The position numbers and the translations under genes are program-made. A stretch of 64,000 bases of DNA from Tranquillimonas alkanivorans (GTDB lineage Bacteria; Pseudomonadota; Alphaproteobacteria; Rhodobacterales; Rhodobacteraceae), in NCBI RefSeq assembly GCF_900115595.1, contig NZ_FOXA01000004.1:182330-246329 (forward strand), in the 5' to 3' direction. Within the stretch, counting starts at the first letter, position 1. Each line of letters starts with the position of its first letter. The notes under the pieces are model-generated. The model was given only the letters and a program-made list of their open reading frames with translations, ran no database searches and was not told the origin of the DNA. Positions 10,315 through 20,592 of this stretch are shown piece by piece.

Positions 10315-10994
10315 GTGCGGATCAGCCCGACCAGCCGACCCTGCACTTGCACTTGGTCGTCGCGAAGCACGCGCGTCTCATATGCTTCGTTCGCGGCTTC
10401 CAATGCGACCATTCCGCCCCGGCGGCGAAAGCGTTTGAGCGTCGCTTCCTGCCCCTCGACCAGCGCCACGACGATGTCGCCGTTGTCGGCCTTCTTCGTC
10501 TCGCGGATCACCACCACGTCGCCATCGTGGATCCCGGCGTCGATCATCGAGTCGCCCCGCACCTCCAGCGCATAATGCGTCGCCTGTGCCGCCAGCATCT
10601 GCTGCGGCACTGCCACGTGATGCGACACCTCGCTGATCGCCTCGATCGGAACGCCCGCAGCGATGCGACCCATCACGGGCAGGTCGAGAGCCGATGCCCT
10701 TACCGGCTGCGCAGCGGCCGGCGGCGGCGCGTCCGGCCTGTCGCCCTCGACCACCTTCGGGGCGAACCCTTTTTCCAGGCTCTCGGGCAGGCGCACGATC
10801 TCGATCGCACGGGCGCGGTGAGCGAGCCGGCGGATGAAGCCGCGCTCCTCCAGTGCCGTGATCAGGCGGTGGATCCCGGACTTGGAACGGAGGTCCAGCG
10901 CTTCCTTCATCTCGTCGAACGACGGCGGCACCCCGTCGGCCTGCAGGCGCTTGTGAATGAAGTTGAGCAAATCCAATTGCTTGCGCGTGAGCAT
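10308..10994 (-). CDS. lexA: LexA repressor
   Basis: A 228-residue SOS repressor and autoprotease. The N-terminal winged helix (1-65) starts [13 protein letters not shown]. The self-cleavage bond is Ala113-Gly114 in GRIAAGVP, and the Ser/Lys dyad is Ser149 (RGDSM) and Lys187 (EATLKRF). RecA filaments on damaged DNA trigger cleavage and derepress the regulon. A direct-repeat SOS box lies 55 bp before the start, so it is autoregulated. Its 3' end overlaps comEC tail to tail by 7 bp. It follows moeA but has its own promoter region. Confidence 0.97.
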   Translation of the reverse strand: MLTRKQLDLLNFIHKRLQADGVPPSFDEMKEALDLRSKSGIHRLITALEERGFIRRLAHRARAIEIVRLPESLEKGFAPKVVEGDRPDAPPPAAAQPVRASALDLPVMGRIAAGVPIEAISEVSHHVAVPQQMLAAQATHYALEVRGDSMIDAGIHDGDVVVIRETKKADNGDIVVALVEGQEATLKRFRRRGGMVALEAANEAYETRVLRDDQVQVQGRLVGLIRTY

Positions 10995-11048
10995 GAAGGT
11001 CGCCTCTGTACCGGTGCGCCGCCCGTCATGTTGGCGCGTTCACTCCAT

Positions 11049-11063
11049 GTTCTAAGTGTGTTC
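11049..11063. promoter_or_regulatory. SOS box (LexA operator) of lexA
   Basis: The sequence GTTC-N7-GTTC (GTTC at 11049-11052 and 11060-11063, spacer TAAGTGT) is an exact match to the alphaproteobacterial SOS operator, a direct repeat unlike the palindromic CTGT-N8-ACAG box of E. coli. On the lexA strand it reads GAAC-N7-GAAC. It lies 55 bp upstream of lexA and 10 bp past the end of moeA. Confidence 0.9.
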
Positions 11064-11073
11064 CCGCTTCGTG

Positions 11074-12252
11074 TCAAGCTTGCAGCGGAACGTACTCGAC
11101 CCACGCACCTTTCTCCTGCGCCGGGTTGTCCGGCGGGCGGACGACCAGCGCATCCGCATCCGCCAGCACCGACAGGAGCGAGCTGTCTTGCCGGTCGAAG
11201 ACCTCGAGCCCGTCCGGTGTCAGGCGCGCACGCATGTAGTGCTCCCGCGCGCCATTCGCGCCGACCGGGGCGGCAAGTTGCGCCCGCCGACGTGGTGCCC
11301 GCTGCGCGGGGAGCCCCAACATCCGGCGCAGGGCGGGAAGGATGAAGACGTGGCCGCAAACCATTGCAGATACAGGATTTCCCGGAAGTCCGATCATCGG
11401 AGTTCCGTCGATGCGACCGGCCATCAGCGGCTTGCCCGGCCGCATCGCCACTTTGTAAAATGCACGCTCCAATCCACGCTCGGCAGCGACCTCCGCCACC
11501 AGGTCGTGGTCACCGACCGACGCGCCGCCCACAGTCACGACCATGTCCGCTCCAGCCGAAAGGTCGAAGATCGCCTTCAAAGAGGAGACGGTGTCGCGCG
11601 CGATGGGCATAAGCCGCGCCCGGCCGCCCGCGCGCTCGATCAGCGCTTTAAGGCCGAACGTGTTGGACGCGATGATCTGGTCGGCCCCCGGCGCCTCGCC
11701 CGGCATCACCAGCTCGTCGCCGGTCGCGACCAGGGCGATCTCGGGCTTTCGCGTGACCGGGACGTCCGGAAGGTTCATCGACGCGAGAAGCGCGACGTCC
11801 GACGGTGTCAGCGGTCGCGCGGGAGCGAAGGTGGCGCCGGCACGAAAATCCGTTCCAGCAGGTCGGACATACGGGCCGGCGTCGATGTTCTGGTTGAGCG
11901 TGATGATCTCGCCCATACGCGTGACGTCCTCCTGGATCACCACGCGGTCGGCGCCCTGGGGGACCGGAGCGCCGGTGAAGGTGCGGACGGCGTCTCCCGG
12001 GCCGATAGAGCCGCGGAAACCGTGACCGGCGGCGGACTGCCCGATCACACGAAGCCGTTGGCCCGGAGCAACGTCAGCGCTGCGGACGGCGTAGCCGTCC
12101 ATCGCCGAGGCCGGAAAGGGCGGCTGGTCGCGCCCGGCCGCGACGGGCGAGGCGAGCACACGGCCAGCGGCCTCTGTCAGTGTCACGCTTTCGGATTCGA
12201 GCGGCGTGACGAGGTCGAGGACGTGACCGAGTGCTTCTTCGACCGAAATCAT
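11074..12252 (-). CDS. moeA: Molybdopterin molybdenumtransferase
   Basis: A 392-residue MoeA/gephyrin-E-domain enzyme. It inserts molybdate into adenylylated molybdopterin in the last step of molybdenum cofactor synthesis. Seen motifs are [15 protein letters not shown] near residue 45, [11 protein letters not shown] around 240 (MoCF-binding fold) and [11 protein letters not shown] near 295, with the beta-barrel domain IV at the C-terminus. Its ATG overlaps the moaC stop (ATGA), so the two are translationally coupled. With moaC and the distant modABC locus it implies that the organism uses molybdoenzymes. Confidence 0.95.
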   Translation of the reverse strand: MISVEEALGHVLDLVTPLESESVTLTEAAGRVLASPVAAGRDQPPFPASAMDGYAVRSADVAPGQRLRVIGQSAAGHGFRGSIGPGDAVRTFTGAPVPQGADRVVIQEDVTRMGEIITLNQNIDAGPYVRPAGTDFRAGATFAPARPLTPSDVALLASMNLPDVPVTRKPEIALVATGDELVMPGEAPGADQIIASNTFGLKALIERAGGRARLMPIARDTVSSLKAIFDLSAGADMVVTVGGASVGDHDLVAEVAAERGLERAFYKVAMRPGKPLMAGRIDGTPMIGLPGNPVSAMVCGHVFILPALRRMLGLPAQRAPRRRAQLAAPVGANGAREHYMRARLTPDGLEVFDRQDSSLLSVLADADALVVRPPDNPAQEKGAWVEYVPLQA

Positions 12253-12728
12253 CTCTTCGCCTCGTAACGGCCTGATTTACCGCCGTCTTTTAGCTTCAGG
12301 CGAACGGCGCCGATCTCCATCGACTTCTCGGCGGCCTTGACCATGTCGTAAAGCGTCAGGCAGGCCGTCGTCACGGCCGTCAGCGCCTCCATCTCCACGC
12401 CAGTCTGACCGGTGGTTTTGACCGTCGCCTCGACGCGGATGCCCGGCAGGTCCGGATCCGGCGTGAGGTCCACCGAAACCTTTGTGACGGGAAGGGGATG
12501 GCATAGCGGGATCAGATCGGCGGTTCGCTTCGCGCCCATGATGCCGGCCAGCCGCGCCACGCCCAGAACATCACCCTTCTTGGCGCGGCCTTCGGTAATC
12601 ATCTCAAGCGTTTCGCGCTGCATCTTCACGTGGCCTTCGGCCACGGCAATACGGGGCGTCGTCTCCTTCTCGGAAACGTCGACCATGTGAGCGTGGCCCT
12701 CGGCGTCGAAATGGGTGAATTCGGGCAT
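12249..12728 (-). CDS. moaC: Cyclic pyranopterin monophosphate synthase
   Basis: A 159-residue MoaC, which converts the MoaA product (3',8-cyclo-7,8-dihydro-GTP) into cyclic pyranopterin monophosphate, the first stable molybdenum cofactor intermediate. The N-terminal [18 protein letters not shown] motif and the catalytic Asp/Lys pair in [14 protein letters not shown] are present, and the length is standard. Its start codon shares one base with the trpC stop (TGATG) and its stop overlaps moeA, giving a tightly coupled trpC-moaC-moeA operon. Confidence 0.96.
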   Translation of the reverse strand: MPEFTHFDAEGHAHMVDVSEKETTPRIAVAEGHVKMQRETLEMITEGRAKKGDVLGVARLAGIMGAKRTADLIPLCHPLPVTKVSVDLTPDPDLPGIRVEATVKTTGQTGVEMEALTAVTTACLTLYDMVKAAEKSMEIGAVRLKLKDGGKSGRYEAKR

Positions 12729-13528
12729 CAGGCAGGCACCGGGTCGTTCAGGATGGCACGCGTGGCCTCGGTCACGTTGTCCTGCCGCATCAGACTTTCG
12801 CCGATCAGGAAGCAGCGCGCGCCGTGGGTGGCGAGTTCGGCGAGGTCGGCAGGGGTCGAAAGCCCGGACTCCGCGACGATCGTGCGGCCGGCGGGGATGC
12901 GGGCGGCCAGGCGGCGGGTTGTGTTGAGGTTGGTCTCGAAAGTGTGCAGATCGCGATTGTTGATTCCGATCAGCGGCGACTGCAGCTCGAGCGCACGGTC
13001 GAGTTCAGCCTCGTCGTGAACTTCGATGAGGACGTCCATCCCCCAGTGGCGAGCGGCATCCTCGAGGTCTTTGGCCTGCGCATCATCGACGCTGGCCATG
13101 ATGATCAGGATGCAATCCGCGTGCAGCGCGCGGGCCTCGGCCACCTGGTAGGTGTCGTAGAGGAAATCTTTACGAAGCGCGGGCAGGGTGGTGGCCGAGC
13201 GTGCCTGCGTCAGAAAGGCGTCGGCACCCTGGAACGAAGGCGTGTCGGTGAGGACCGAGAGGCAGGTGGCGCCGCCGGCCTCGTAGGCTTTCGCCAGCGT
13301 GGGCGGATCGAAATCCGCGCGGATCAGGCCCTTCGAGGGGCTCGCCTTCTTGACCTCGGCGATGAGGCCATAGCCGGTGCGGGCGGCCTCGGCGAGGTTC
13401 TTCGCGAAGGGGCGCGGGGCCGGCGCGGCCTTGGCCGCGGCCTCCACATCCCGAAGCGGGTGCTCGGCCTTCCGGGCGGCGACCTCCTCGAGCTTATAGG
13501 CCTTGATGCGGTCGAGAACGGTGGTCAT
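12728..13528 (-). CDS. trpC: Indole-3-glycerol phosphate synthase
   Basis: A 266-residue TIM-barrel enzyme that closes the indole ring in tryptophan synthesis. The catalytic lysine motif [11 protein letters not shown] is at about 57-67, [13 protein letters not shown] binds substrate, and VAESGL near the C-terminus belongs to the phosphate site. It is monofunctional, with no PRAI (TrpF) extension. It heads the trpC-moaC-moeA run. No trpD or trpG precedes it here; a 418-bp spacer and tyrS lie upstream instead. Confidence 0.96.
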   Translation of the reverse strand: MTTVLDRIKAYKLEEVAARKAEHPLRDVEAAAKAAPAPRPFAKNLAEAARTGYGLIAEVKKASPSKGLIRADFDPPTLAKAYEAGGATCLSVLTDTPSFQGADAFLTQARSATTLPALRKDFLYDTYQVAEARALHADCILIIMASVDDAQAKDLEDAARHWGMDVLIEVHDEAELDRALELQSPLIGINNRDLHTFETNLNTTRRLAARIPAGRTIVAESGLSTPADLAELATHGARCFLIGESLMRQDNVTEATRAILNDPVPA

Positions 13529-13946
13529 GGGCGGCTCCGAAGAGTGGATGTGCGAAAGGCGGCGGGGCGCGCCAGGGTCGGAGTGAAGGTGCCTTGGAGT
13601 TTGGCGTCAGGCAAGGTGGCGGTGAACCAGGATGTCGAACGCCGAAGAAAACAGGCAGCTACTGTGCAAGCGAACGCCAATCTCGGCCTGTCGTAACTGC
13701 GAAAGGAGAACCCGGTGGCGGTGGCAAGTAGAGGGTTCCGAAGAGAGGCGCGGGCCAGCGTACATGGCAGCGCGCGACCGTCATCCCAGCGAGCGCATGA
13801 GCGCCGGTTATGCGCGGCCGTGGTCCATCTGCTGACGGACCGCATCAGGCATCGGGGCCGGAGCCCGACGCCGCGGCGCATGCACGACGGCCCGCGGCGG
13901 TCGGTCAGCCTGACCGACCGCCCCGCATCCGCCATGCACCTGCCGC
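13529..13946. other. Intergenic region between tyrS and trpC
   Basis: This 418-bp stretch lies downstream of tyrS and upstream of trpC, both on the minus strand. It holds a hairpin next to tyrS (separate entry) and must hold the trpC promoter. A 141-codon open frame crosses it on the minus strand, but its Arg/Ser/Pro-rich translation looks like a GC artefact. I found no run of Trp codons that would mark a trp leader peptide and no tRNA. Confidence 0.5.
13896..13922 (-). terminator. Perfect 12-bp hairpin after tyrS
   Basis: GGCGGTCGGTCA (13896-13907) and its exact complement (13911-13922) are separated by three bases. The hairpin begins 24 nt past the tyrS stop on the minus strand. No T-run follows, so it is a U-less terminator or 3'-end stabiliser rather than a canonical terminator. 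Confidence 0.55.
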
Positions 13947-15200
13947 TCATCCTGCCAGCGTCACTAGCGCGTGGCGCTTCTTGCCTGCGCTCAGCTTCAC
14001 GGGGTTGGCGAGCGCTGCGGCGTCCAGCATCAAGCCGGCGTCGCTCAGCGGCGCATCGTCCAACCGCGCGCCCTGATCCGCGATCAGACGCTTCGCTTCT
14101 TTACCCGACTTCGCGAGGCCCGAGCGCACGATGAGTTGCACGATCGAGATCCCTTCGCCGACCTCGTCCGCCGTAAGCGCCAGGGTCGGCAGGTCGCCAC
14201 CCGCGCCGCCCTTCTCGAAAACCTCGCGCGCTGTTGCCTCGGCGGTGGCGGCAGCGTCGTCGCCGTGGCACAGGCGCGTGACCTCGTTGGCCAGGACCAC
14301 CTTGGCTTCATTAATTTCTGAGCCCGACAGCGCGCCCAGACGCTCGCACTCCTCGACCGGAAGCTCGGTGTAGAGCTTGAGGAACCGGCCGGTGTCGGCG
14401 TCGGTCGTATTGCGCCAGAACTGCCAGAATTCGTACGGGCTCAGCATGTCGGCGTTCAGCCAGATCGCGCCGCCCGCGCTCTTGCCCATCTTGCGCCCGT
14501 CCGAGGTGGTCAGAAGCGGCGACGTCAGACCATAGATCTCGTGGTCCAGCACCCGGCGCGTCAGGTCGATGCCGTTGACGATGTTGCCCCACTGGTCAGA
14601 ACCGCCCATCTGCAGCAGGCAGCCATAACGGCGGTTGAGCTCGAGGAAGTCATAGGCCTGCAGGATCATGTAATTGAACTCGAGGAACGACAGCGACTGC
14701 TCGCGGTCGAGCCGGGACTTCACGCTTTCGAACGACAGCATCCGGTTGACCGAGAAGTGCCGCCCGATATCCCGCAGGAACGCGAGGTAGTTCAGGTCGT
14801 CCAGCCACTCGGCATTATCGAGCATCAGGGCCTCGGTCGCCCCCTCGCCATATGTCAGGTACTTGGCAAAGACACCCTTCATCCCGGCGATGTTGTCGGC
14901 GATGGCGTCGGGGGTGAGCAGCGGGCGCTCGTCCGAGCGGAACGAGGGGTCGCCCACCTTCGTCGTGCCGCCGCCCATCAGCGTGATCGGCTTGTGGCCC
15001 GTCTTCTGCAGCCAGCGCAGCATCATGATGTTGAGAAGATGCCCGACATGCAACGACTTGGCCGTCGCGTCGTAGCCGATATAGGCCGGGACTACCCCCG
15101 CGATCAGCGCCTCGTCGAGCCCCTGATAATCGGTGCAATCGGCCAGGAAGCCGCGCTCGATCATCACGCGCATGAAGTCGGATTTCGGGTGGTAGGTCAT
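13947..15200 (-). CDS. tyrS: Tyrosyl-tRNA synthetase
   Basis: A 417-residue class I synthetase charging tRNA-Tyr. HVGHLL (about 49-54) is the HIGH motif, [10 protein letters not shown] around 236 is the KMSKS loop, and the C-terminal 65 residues form an S4-like RNA-binding domain ([13 protein letters not shown]). ATG at 15200 gives the conserved start [11 protein letters not shown]; an in-frame ATG at 15215 would add five residues and cannot be excluded. It is divergent from anmK and followed by a strong hairpin. Confidence 0.95.
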   Translation of the reverse strand: MTYHPKSDFMRVMIERGFLADCTDYQGLDEALIAGVVPAYIGYDATAKSLHVGHLLNIMMLRWLQKTGHKPITLMGGGTTKVGDPSFRSDERPLLTPDAIADNIAGMKGVFAKYLTYGEGATEALMLDNAEWLDDLNYLAFLRDIGRHFSVNRMLSFESVKSRLDREQSLSFLEFNYMILQAYDFLELNRRYGCLLQMGGSDQWGNIVNGIDLTRRVLDHEIYGLTSPLLTTSDGRKMGKSAGGAIWLNADMLSPYEFWQFWRNTTDADTGRFLKLYTELPVEECERLGALSGSEINEAKVVLANEVTRLCHGDDAAATAEATAREVFEKGGAGGDLPTLALTADEVGEGISIVQLIVRSGLAKSGKEAKRLIADQGARLDDAPLSDAGLMLDAAALANPVKLSAGKKRHALVTLAG

Positions 15201-15269
15201 GGGGTTTCGGTCCATCTTCGGCGTCGCGCCCCTTCTATACGTGGGGTGGTCAGGAAGGGAAAGCATCTG

Positions 15270-16394
15270 ATGGCAGGCGCTTTGAAGGCCGCGGTTGAGG
15301 CGGGGCCGGTCTGGAGCCTGGGGGCGATGTCGGGCACCTCGCTCGACGGCGTGGACGCGGCGATGCTGCTGACCGACGGCGCCCGGATCGTCGACTTCGG
15401 CGCAAGCGACTACCGGCCCTATTCCGACGACGAACGGGCCGTCCTGCGCGCGGCGCTCGGGCGCTGGCCGGGGGCCGGGGTCGAGGCGGCGGCCGAGGTG
15501 GTCGAGACGGCGCATGCCGAGCTTCTGGCCGGCTTTTCCGGTGCGGCGGTGGTGGGGTTTCACGGCCAGACGCTGGCGCACGACCCACGCGGGCGCGGCA
15601 CGCACCAGGCGGGCGACGGGCGAGTGCTGGCGGGTGCGCTCGGCGTGCCGGTGGTTTGGGATTTTCGATCGACCGACGTGCGGATGGGGGGCGAGGGCGC
15701 ACCGCTCGCCCCGTTCTTCCACTTCGCCTGCGCCAAGTGGACGGGCGCGAGAGAGCCGGTGGTCTTCCTCAACCTCGGCGGCGTCGGGAACCTGACATGG
15801 GTGGACCCGGCACTTTCTGCGCCCGACGCGGCAGGCGCGTGTCTGGCCTTCGATACCGGTCCCGCGAACGCGCCGCTCAACGACCTGATGCAGGCGCGGC
15901 GCGGCGTGGCTTTCGATGAAGGCGGCGCGCTTGCGGCCGAGGGCGAGGTGGACGAGGAGGTACTCCGCCGCCTGCTCGCGGCGCCGTATTTCACCCGCAT
16001 GCCGCCCAAGTCGCTGGACCGGGACGATTTCGGCTGGCTGGCCGAGGCTGTCGCGGAACTCTCCGATGCCGACGCGGCCGCGACCCTCACCGCCTGCGGT
16101 GCGGCCGCGGTAGGCGAGGCGGTGGCGCATTGTCCCGCGCCGCCCGCACGTGTGCTGGTGACCGGCGGCGGACGGCGCAACCCGGTGATGATGGCGATGC
16201 TGGGCGGTACGCTCGACTGTCCGGTGGAGCCGGTCGAGGCCGTGGGGCTCGACGGCGACATGCTCGAGGCGCAGGCCTTCGCCTTCCTCGCCGTGCGGGT
16301 GGCGCGCGGCTGGGCGACCTCGGCCCCTGGAACGACGGGCGTGGCGGCGCCGGTGGGCGGCGGCATCGTCAGCGCGCCTGAGCAGGTCGCCTGA
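15270..16394 (+). CDS. anmK: Anhydro-N-acetylmuramic acid kinase
   Basis: A 374-residue sugar kinase of the ASKHA fold that phosphorylates and opens 1,6-anhydro-MurNAc released in peptidoglycan turnover, giving MurNAc-6-phosphate for recycling. Visible signatures are the N-terminal ATP loop [25 protein letters not shown] near 95, [20 protein letters not shown] near 136-155 and [15 protein letters not shown] near 195. GGAAGGGA precedes the ATG at 15270. It is divergent from tyrS and 97 bp before treZ. Confidence 0.95.
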   Translation: MAGALKAAVEAGPVWSLGAMSGTSLDGVDAAMLLTDGARIVDFGASDYRPYSDDERAVLRAALGRWPGAGVEAAAEVVETAHAELLAGFSGAAVVGFHGQTLAHDPRGRGTHQAGDGRVLAGALGVPVVWDFRSTDVRMGGEGAPLAPFFHFACAKWTGAREPVVFLNLGGVGNLTWVDPALSAPDAAGACLAFDTGPANAPLNDLMQARRGVAFDEGGALAAEGEVDEEVLRRLLAAPYFTRMPPKSLDRDDFGWLAEAVAELSDADAAATLTACGAAAVGEAVAHCPAPPARVLVTGGGRRNPVMMAMLGGTLDCPVEPVEAVGLDGDMLEAQAFAFLAVRVARGWATSAPGTTGVAAPVGGGIVSAPEQVA

Positions 16395-16491
16395 CGCTCA
16401 CGCGCCCATTCCGTGTTACGCTGGCGGCTGCCGGGAACCGCTGGCGCGGCCCGCGGTTTCGCCAAGGGACATACGGGACGGGGGCGCGGAC

Positions 16492-18231
16492 ATGACCGAA
16501 AAAGGAATCCTGCACTTCGAGCGGACCTGGGGCGCCGAACCGGCGGGCGAGGGCGCCTGGCGCTTTGCCCTGTGGGCCCCGCAGGCGCAGGAGGTGGCTG
16601 TCGAGGTCGAGGGCCGCCGTCACGGCATGACCCGCGACCATGACGGGTATCACCGCGCGACTGTACCGGCGGAAGCCGGCGAGACGTACATCTACCTGGT
16701 TGACGAGCAACGCTATCCCGACCCGGCCGCACGAGCGCAGGCGGGCGATGTACATGCGCCCTCGCGCCTCGTGGACCCGCGTGCGCATCGCTGGGTGCGG
16801 GACTGGTCCGGCCGGGCTTGGGAAGAAGCCGTGATCTACGAGATGCACGTCGGCACCTTCACGCCCGAGGGCACCTTCGCAGCAGCCGCCAAGCGGATGC
16901 ATGAATTGGCCGACCTCGGTATCACCGCGATCGAACTGATGCCCGTTGCCCAGTTCTCCGGCGACCGGGGCTGGGGGTACGACGGCGTGCTGCCTTATGC
17001 GCCGCACCCGGCCTACGGCATGCCGGAAGAGATGAAGCAGCTTGTGGAGGCGGCGCAGAGTTGCGGGCTGATGGTGCTGCTCGACGTCGTCTACAACCAC
17101 TTTGGACCCGATGGCGCCTACCTGCATGCCATCGCGCCGGACTTCTTCGACGAGGACCGGCACACCCCCTGGGGCGCGGGGATCGACTACATCCGGCCAC
17201 AGGTCCGGCGATTCTTCATCGAAAACGCGCTCTACTGGCTGCACGAATACCGGCTGGACGGCCTCAGGCTCGACGCCGTGGACCAGATCCGCGACCCCTC
17301 CGACCCAGAACTCCTGGTCGAGATAGCGCAGGAGGTGCGCCGCTACGACTTCGACCGACCCATCCACCTGACGACCGAGGACAACCGCAACATCACCCGC
17401 CTGCATGATCCCGATGCGGACCTTTATACCGGCGAGTGGAACGACGACTACCACCACGCCGTCCACTGCCTTCTGACGGGTGAGAGCGAAAGTTACTACC
17501 AGAACTTCGCCGTCGACCCGATGGCGGATCTCTGCAAGACGCTGGCCGAGGGGTATGTCGAGCAGGGCCAGACGCGCGACCCGATGGTCAGCGCGCGGGG
17601 GGAGCCATCGGGCCACCTGCCGTGGACGGTCTTCGTCAACTGCAACCAGAACCACGACCAGGTCGGCAACCGGGCGCAGGGCGACCGGCTGATCATGCTT
17701 GCCAAAGAGCCGAAGGCGCTGCGGGTGACGCACGCGCTGCTGCTGACTTCGCCGTTCATCCCGATGCTTTTCATGGGGGAAGAGCGGGGCGCGACGAACC
17801 CGTTCCAGTTCTTCGTCGATTTTCACGGCGAGCTGGCCGAGGGGACGCGGAAAGGCCGCGAATCGGAATTCGCCGACTTCGCCGACTTCCAGGGCCGCGT
17901 GCCCGACCCGAACGATCCGGCCACCTTCGAACGCTCGCGGCCGAAGGACGGGCCCGAGGCGGGGGAGTGGCTGGCGATGACCAAGGGGCTGCTGGAGTTC
18001 CGGCAGGCCCGCATCGTGCCGCTCATGAAATCAGGCCGGGCCGGAGATGCGACGTGCGAACGAACCTCCGACCGCAGCCTCACGGCGCGTTGGCCGTTCG
18101 CTGACGGCACCCTGACCATACGCGCCAACTTCGGCACCCGGCCCGAGGGCGCGGCCGACGTGCCGCACGCCGACTACGCCTGGGGCAACGTCGCCCGTGA
18201 CGACCATGCCATCGCGGTGAGCATCACATGA
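16492..18231 (+). CDS. treZ: Malto-oligosyltrehalose trehalohydrolase
   Basis: A 579-residue GH13 enzyme that releases free trehalose from maltooligosyl-trehalose. An N-terminal CBM48-like beta domain (1-105) precedes the catalytic barrel. The nucleophile is Asp261 in GLRLDAVDQ, the acid/base is Glu296 in TTEDNRN, and Asp389 lies in NQNHDQVGNR. The C-terminal beta domain completes a normal length. The stop overlaps the treY start (ATGA), so the two enzymes are coupled. The third gene of classical tre operons, the debranching enzyme treX, is absent. Confidence 0.95.
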   Translation: MTEKGILHFERTWGAEPAGEGAWRFALWAPQAQEVAVEVEGRRHGMTRDHDGYHRATVPAEAGETYIYLVDEQRYPDPAARAQAGDVHAPSRLVDPRAHRWVRDWSGRAWEEAVIYEMHVGTFTPEGTFAAAAKRMHELADLGITAIELMPVAQFSGDRGWGYDGVLPYAPHPAYGMPEEMKQLVEAAQSCGLMVLLDVVYNHFGPDGAYLHAIAPDFFDEDRHTPWGAGIDYIRPQVRRFFIENALYWLHEYRLDGLRLDAVDQIRDPSDPELLVEIAQEVRRYDFDRPIHLTTEDNRNITRLHDPDADLYTGEWNDDYHHAVHCLLTGESESYYQNFAVDPMADLCKTLAEGYVEQGQTRDPMVSARGEPSGHLPWTVFVNCNQNHDQVGNRAQGDRLIMLAKEPKALRVTHALLLTSPFIPMLFMGEERGATNPFQFFVDFHGELAEGTRKGRESEFADFADFQGRVPDPNDPATFERSRPKDGPEAGEWLAMTKGLLEFRQARIVPLMKSGRAGDATCERTSDRSLTARWPFADGTLTIRANFGTRPEGAADVPHADYAWGNVARDDHAIAVSIT

Positions 18232-20507
18232 GACTTCCGACGACGACCTACCGCCTGCAACTGCGCGAGGGTGTGACCTTCGAGACGGTGGAGGGGCTGC
18301 TGCCGTACCTCGTGGACCTCGGAATCAGCGACCTCTACCTCTCGCCCATCTTCCGCGCCTCCACCGGCTCGACCCACGGCTATGACGTGATCGATCCGAA
18401 CGAGATCGAGCCGTCGCTGGGCGGGCGCGCAGGCTTCGAGAGCCTGGCCAAGGCCGCGCAGGACCACGGGCTGGGTGTCATCCTCGACATCGTGCCGAAC
18501 CACACCGCCTTTTCGCCCGAGAATCCGTGGCTGCGCGACGTGCTGCGTCATGGCCGCGACAGCCGCTACGCCGCGCATTTCGACATCGACTGGTCCGAGG
18601 GCCGCTTGCTCCTGCCCATGCTCCAGGCCCCGTTCGAGGCGCGGCTGGCCGAGGGCGCCTTCGAGATCCGCGAGGCCGAGGATGGCCCGGTGCTCTGCGA
18701 CGGCCCGCTCGAGATCCCTTTGCGCCCGACCTCGGTCCCGAAGGAAACGCCGGACACGGACCGCCTGCGGCAATTGCACGAAGCGCAGGCGTGGAAGCTG
18801 TGCGACTGGCGACTCGAGCGCGACAGCGTCACCCATCGCCGGTTCTTCAACATCACCGGCCTGATCGGCATGCGGATCGAGGACGAGGGCGTGTTCGAGG
18901 ACATGCACCGTACCATCTTCGAATTGGCCGATGCCGGCTTGATCCAAGGGCTGCGGCTTGACCACGTAGATGGCCTGGCGGATCCGGGCCGATATCTGCG
19001 CCGCCTGCGCGACCGGTTGGGCGACATGCCGATCTGGATCGAGAAAATCCTGACCGGCGATGAGGCGCTGCCGGATTGGCCGGTGCAGGGAACGACCGGA
19101 TACGAGGCCGCGCGGTCAATCGCGCGGGTCCTGACCGACGAGGACGGGCTGGCGCGGCTCGACGCCGAGTGGCGCGAGGCGACGGGATCCCGCAGCGACT
19201 TCGCCCGCACGCTGGCGCAGTCGAAGGCCGAGGTGTTGCGCAACGAGCTGGCCGCCGAATTGCACCAGCTCATCCACCTCGCGCAAAAGGCGGCGAAGGC
19301 CGCGCGCGGGATCGAGGTCGGCCCTGAATTCCTGCGCGAGGCGATCGAGGCGCTTCTGATCGCGTTCCCGCGCTACCGAACCTACTTCGACAGCGGCGAG
19401 CCGCGCCCCGAGGACCTCGAACTTTGGGACGCGGTGGTGGCCGAGGCTGCGCGCCGCCCGCGCTCGGACGCCGCGATCACCTTCGTCGCGGGGCTGGTCC
19501 GAGAGCCCGACACCGAGGAGGCCGCGGCCTTCCGCACGCGGTTCCAGCAGGTCACCGGCGCGCTGATCGCCAAGGCGCACGAGGACACGGCGTCGTTCCG
19601 CTATACCCGGTTCCTCGCCGCCAACGAGGTCGGGGCCGAGCCGGATCATGCCACGCTAGACGTCGGCGGCTTCGCCTGGATACTGGAACGTCGGCAGAAC
19701 ATGCAGCCGCAGGGGCTGACGCTGACCTCAAGCCACGACACCAAGCGGTCCGAGGACGCGCGGATGCGGCTCGTCGCCATCAGCCACATGCCCGAGGCGT
19801 TCGAGAAGCTGTACCAGGACGCCTCGATTCGTGTGCCGGGCGCGGCGGATGTGGGTCCGAATTTCCGCTGGTACCTGTGCCAGTCGCTCCTGGCGATCTG
19901 GGACGACGCTGCGGACGACCTGGGCCAGCGGCTTGCCGACCACGCCGAGAAGGCAATGCGCGAGGCCAAGCGGATCACCTACTGGACCGATCCGGTGGAG
20001 GAGGTCGAGGCCCCCGCGCTCGATTGGGCGCAGTCGTTGGCCGCCGACTGGGGCCGCTACCTGCCGCGAGCGGCCGAGGAACTGATCGAGCGCGGGCGCG
20101 TGCTGTCCGAGGTTCAGGTCGCGCTGAAGTTCGTGATGCCCGGCATCCCGGACATCTATCAGGGGGCCGAGATCGGCCACCATTACCTGACCGATCCCGA
20201 CAATCGCCGCCCGGTGGACTTCGCGCACCTGGCGCGCGTGGCCGGGGAGGACGGCTTCGACGGGCGCAAGGCCAGGCTGACACGGGCGCTCGCACGGCTG
20301 AGACGCGACGCCGGGGACTTCTTTACGCAAGCCGCGCCCGAATTCGACCGGATCGGAGAGGGGCGCTTTACCCTGCGGCGCGCGGCGGGCGGCAAAAGCC
20401 TGTGCCTGACCTTCGACACGACCGGCCCCCTTCAGGCGGGGAAGGCCGATATCTGGCCGTCGAAGCAGGATGCCGAGGTGTCGCCCGTTCGCCTTCACTG
20501 GGACTAG
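18228..20507 (+). CDS. treY: Maltooligosyl trehalose synthase
   Basis: A 759-residue GH13 enzyme that turns the reducing-end alpha-1,4 bond of a maltodextrin into the alpha,alpha-1,1 bond of trehalose, supplying TreZ. The start PTTTYRLQLREGVTFETV, STHGYDVIDPNEIEPSLGG near residues 46-64, the nucleophile region GLRLDHVDGLADP around 241-253, IEKIL with the acid/base Glu, and SSHDTKRSEDAR mark the family. Together with TreZ it makes trehalose from glycogen-type glucans without ATP, usually for osmotic or desiccation tolerance. It ends at a bidirectional terminator. Confidence 0.95.
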   Translation: MRLPTTTYRLQLREGVTFETVEGLLPYLVDLGISDLYLSPIFRASTGSTHGYDVIDPNEIEPSLGGRAGFESLAKAAQDHGLGVILDIVPNHTAFSPENPWLRDVLRHGRDSRYAAHFDIDWSEGRLLLPMLQAPFEARLAEGAFEIREAEDGPVLCDGPLEIPLRPTSVPKETPDTDRLRQLHEAQAWKLCDWRLERDSVTHRRFFNITGLIGMRIEDEGVFEDMHRTIFELADAGLIQGLRLDHVDGLADPGRYLRRLRDRLGDMPIWIEKILTGDEALPDWPVQGTTGYEAARSIARVLTDEDGLARLDAEWREATGSRSDFARTLAQSKAEVLRNELAAELHQLIHLAQKAAKAARGIEVGPEFLREAIEALLIAFPRYRTYFDSGEPRPEDLELWDAVVAEAARRPRSDAAITFVAGLVREPDTEEAAAFRTRFQQVTGALIAKAHEDTASFRYTRFLAANEVGAEPDHATLDVGGFAWILERRQNMQPQGLTLTSSHDTKRSEDARMRLVAISHMPEAFEKLYQDASIRVPGAADVGPNFRWYLCQSLLAIWDDAADDLGQRLADHAEKAMREAKRITYWTDPVEEVEAPALDWAQSLAADWGRYLPRAAEELIERGRVLSEVQVALKFVMPGIPDIYQGAEIGHHYLTDPDNRRPVDFAHLARVAGEDGFDGRKARLTRALARLRRDAGDFFTQAAPEFDRIGEGRFTLRRAAGGKSLCLTFDTTGPLQAGKADIWPSKQDAEVSPVRLHWD

Positions 20508-20508
20508 G

Positions 20509-20552
20509 AAAAACAAAAGGCTCCGGGCCATGCAGGCGCCGGAGCCTTTGTT
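20509..20552. terminator. Bidirectional terminator between treY and DUF882 gene
   Basis: GGCTCCGG at 20519-20526 pairs exactly with CCGGAGCC at 20539-20546. The left flank is AAAAACAAAA and the right flank TTTGTT, so the hairpin has a T-rich tail in both directions and serves the convergent genes. Confidence 0.88.
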
Positions 20553-20592
20553 CATCGGCCCGTCGTGCCGGGCCGCCGGACAGGAGCCGCGC

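Noticed and set aside
13525..13950. 141-codon minus-strand frame between tyrS and trpC
   Set aside because: Arg/Ser-rich, no ribosome site, crosses a perfect hairpin and overlaps the trpC start.
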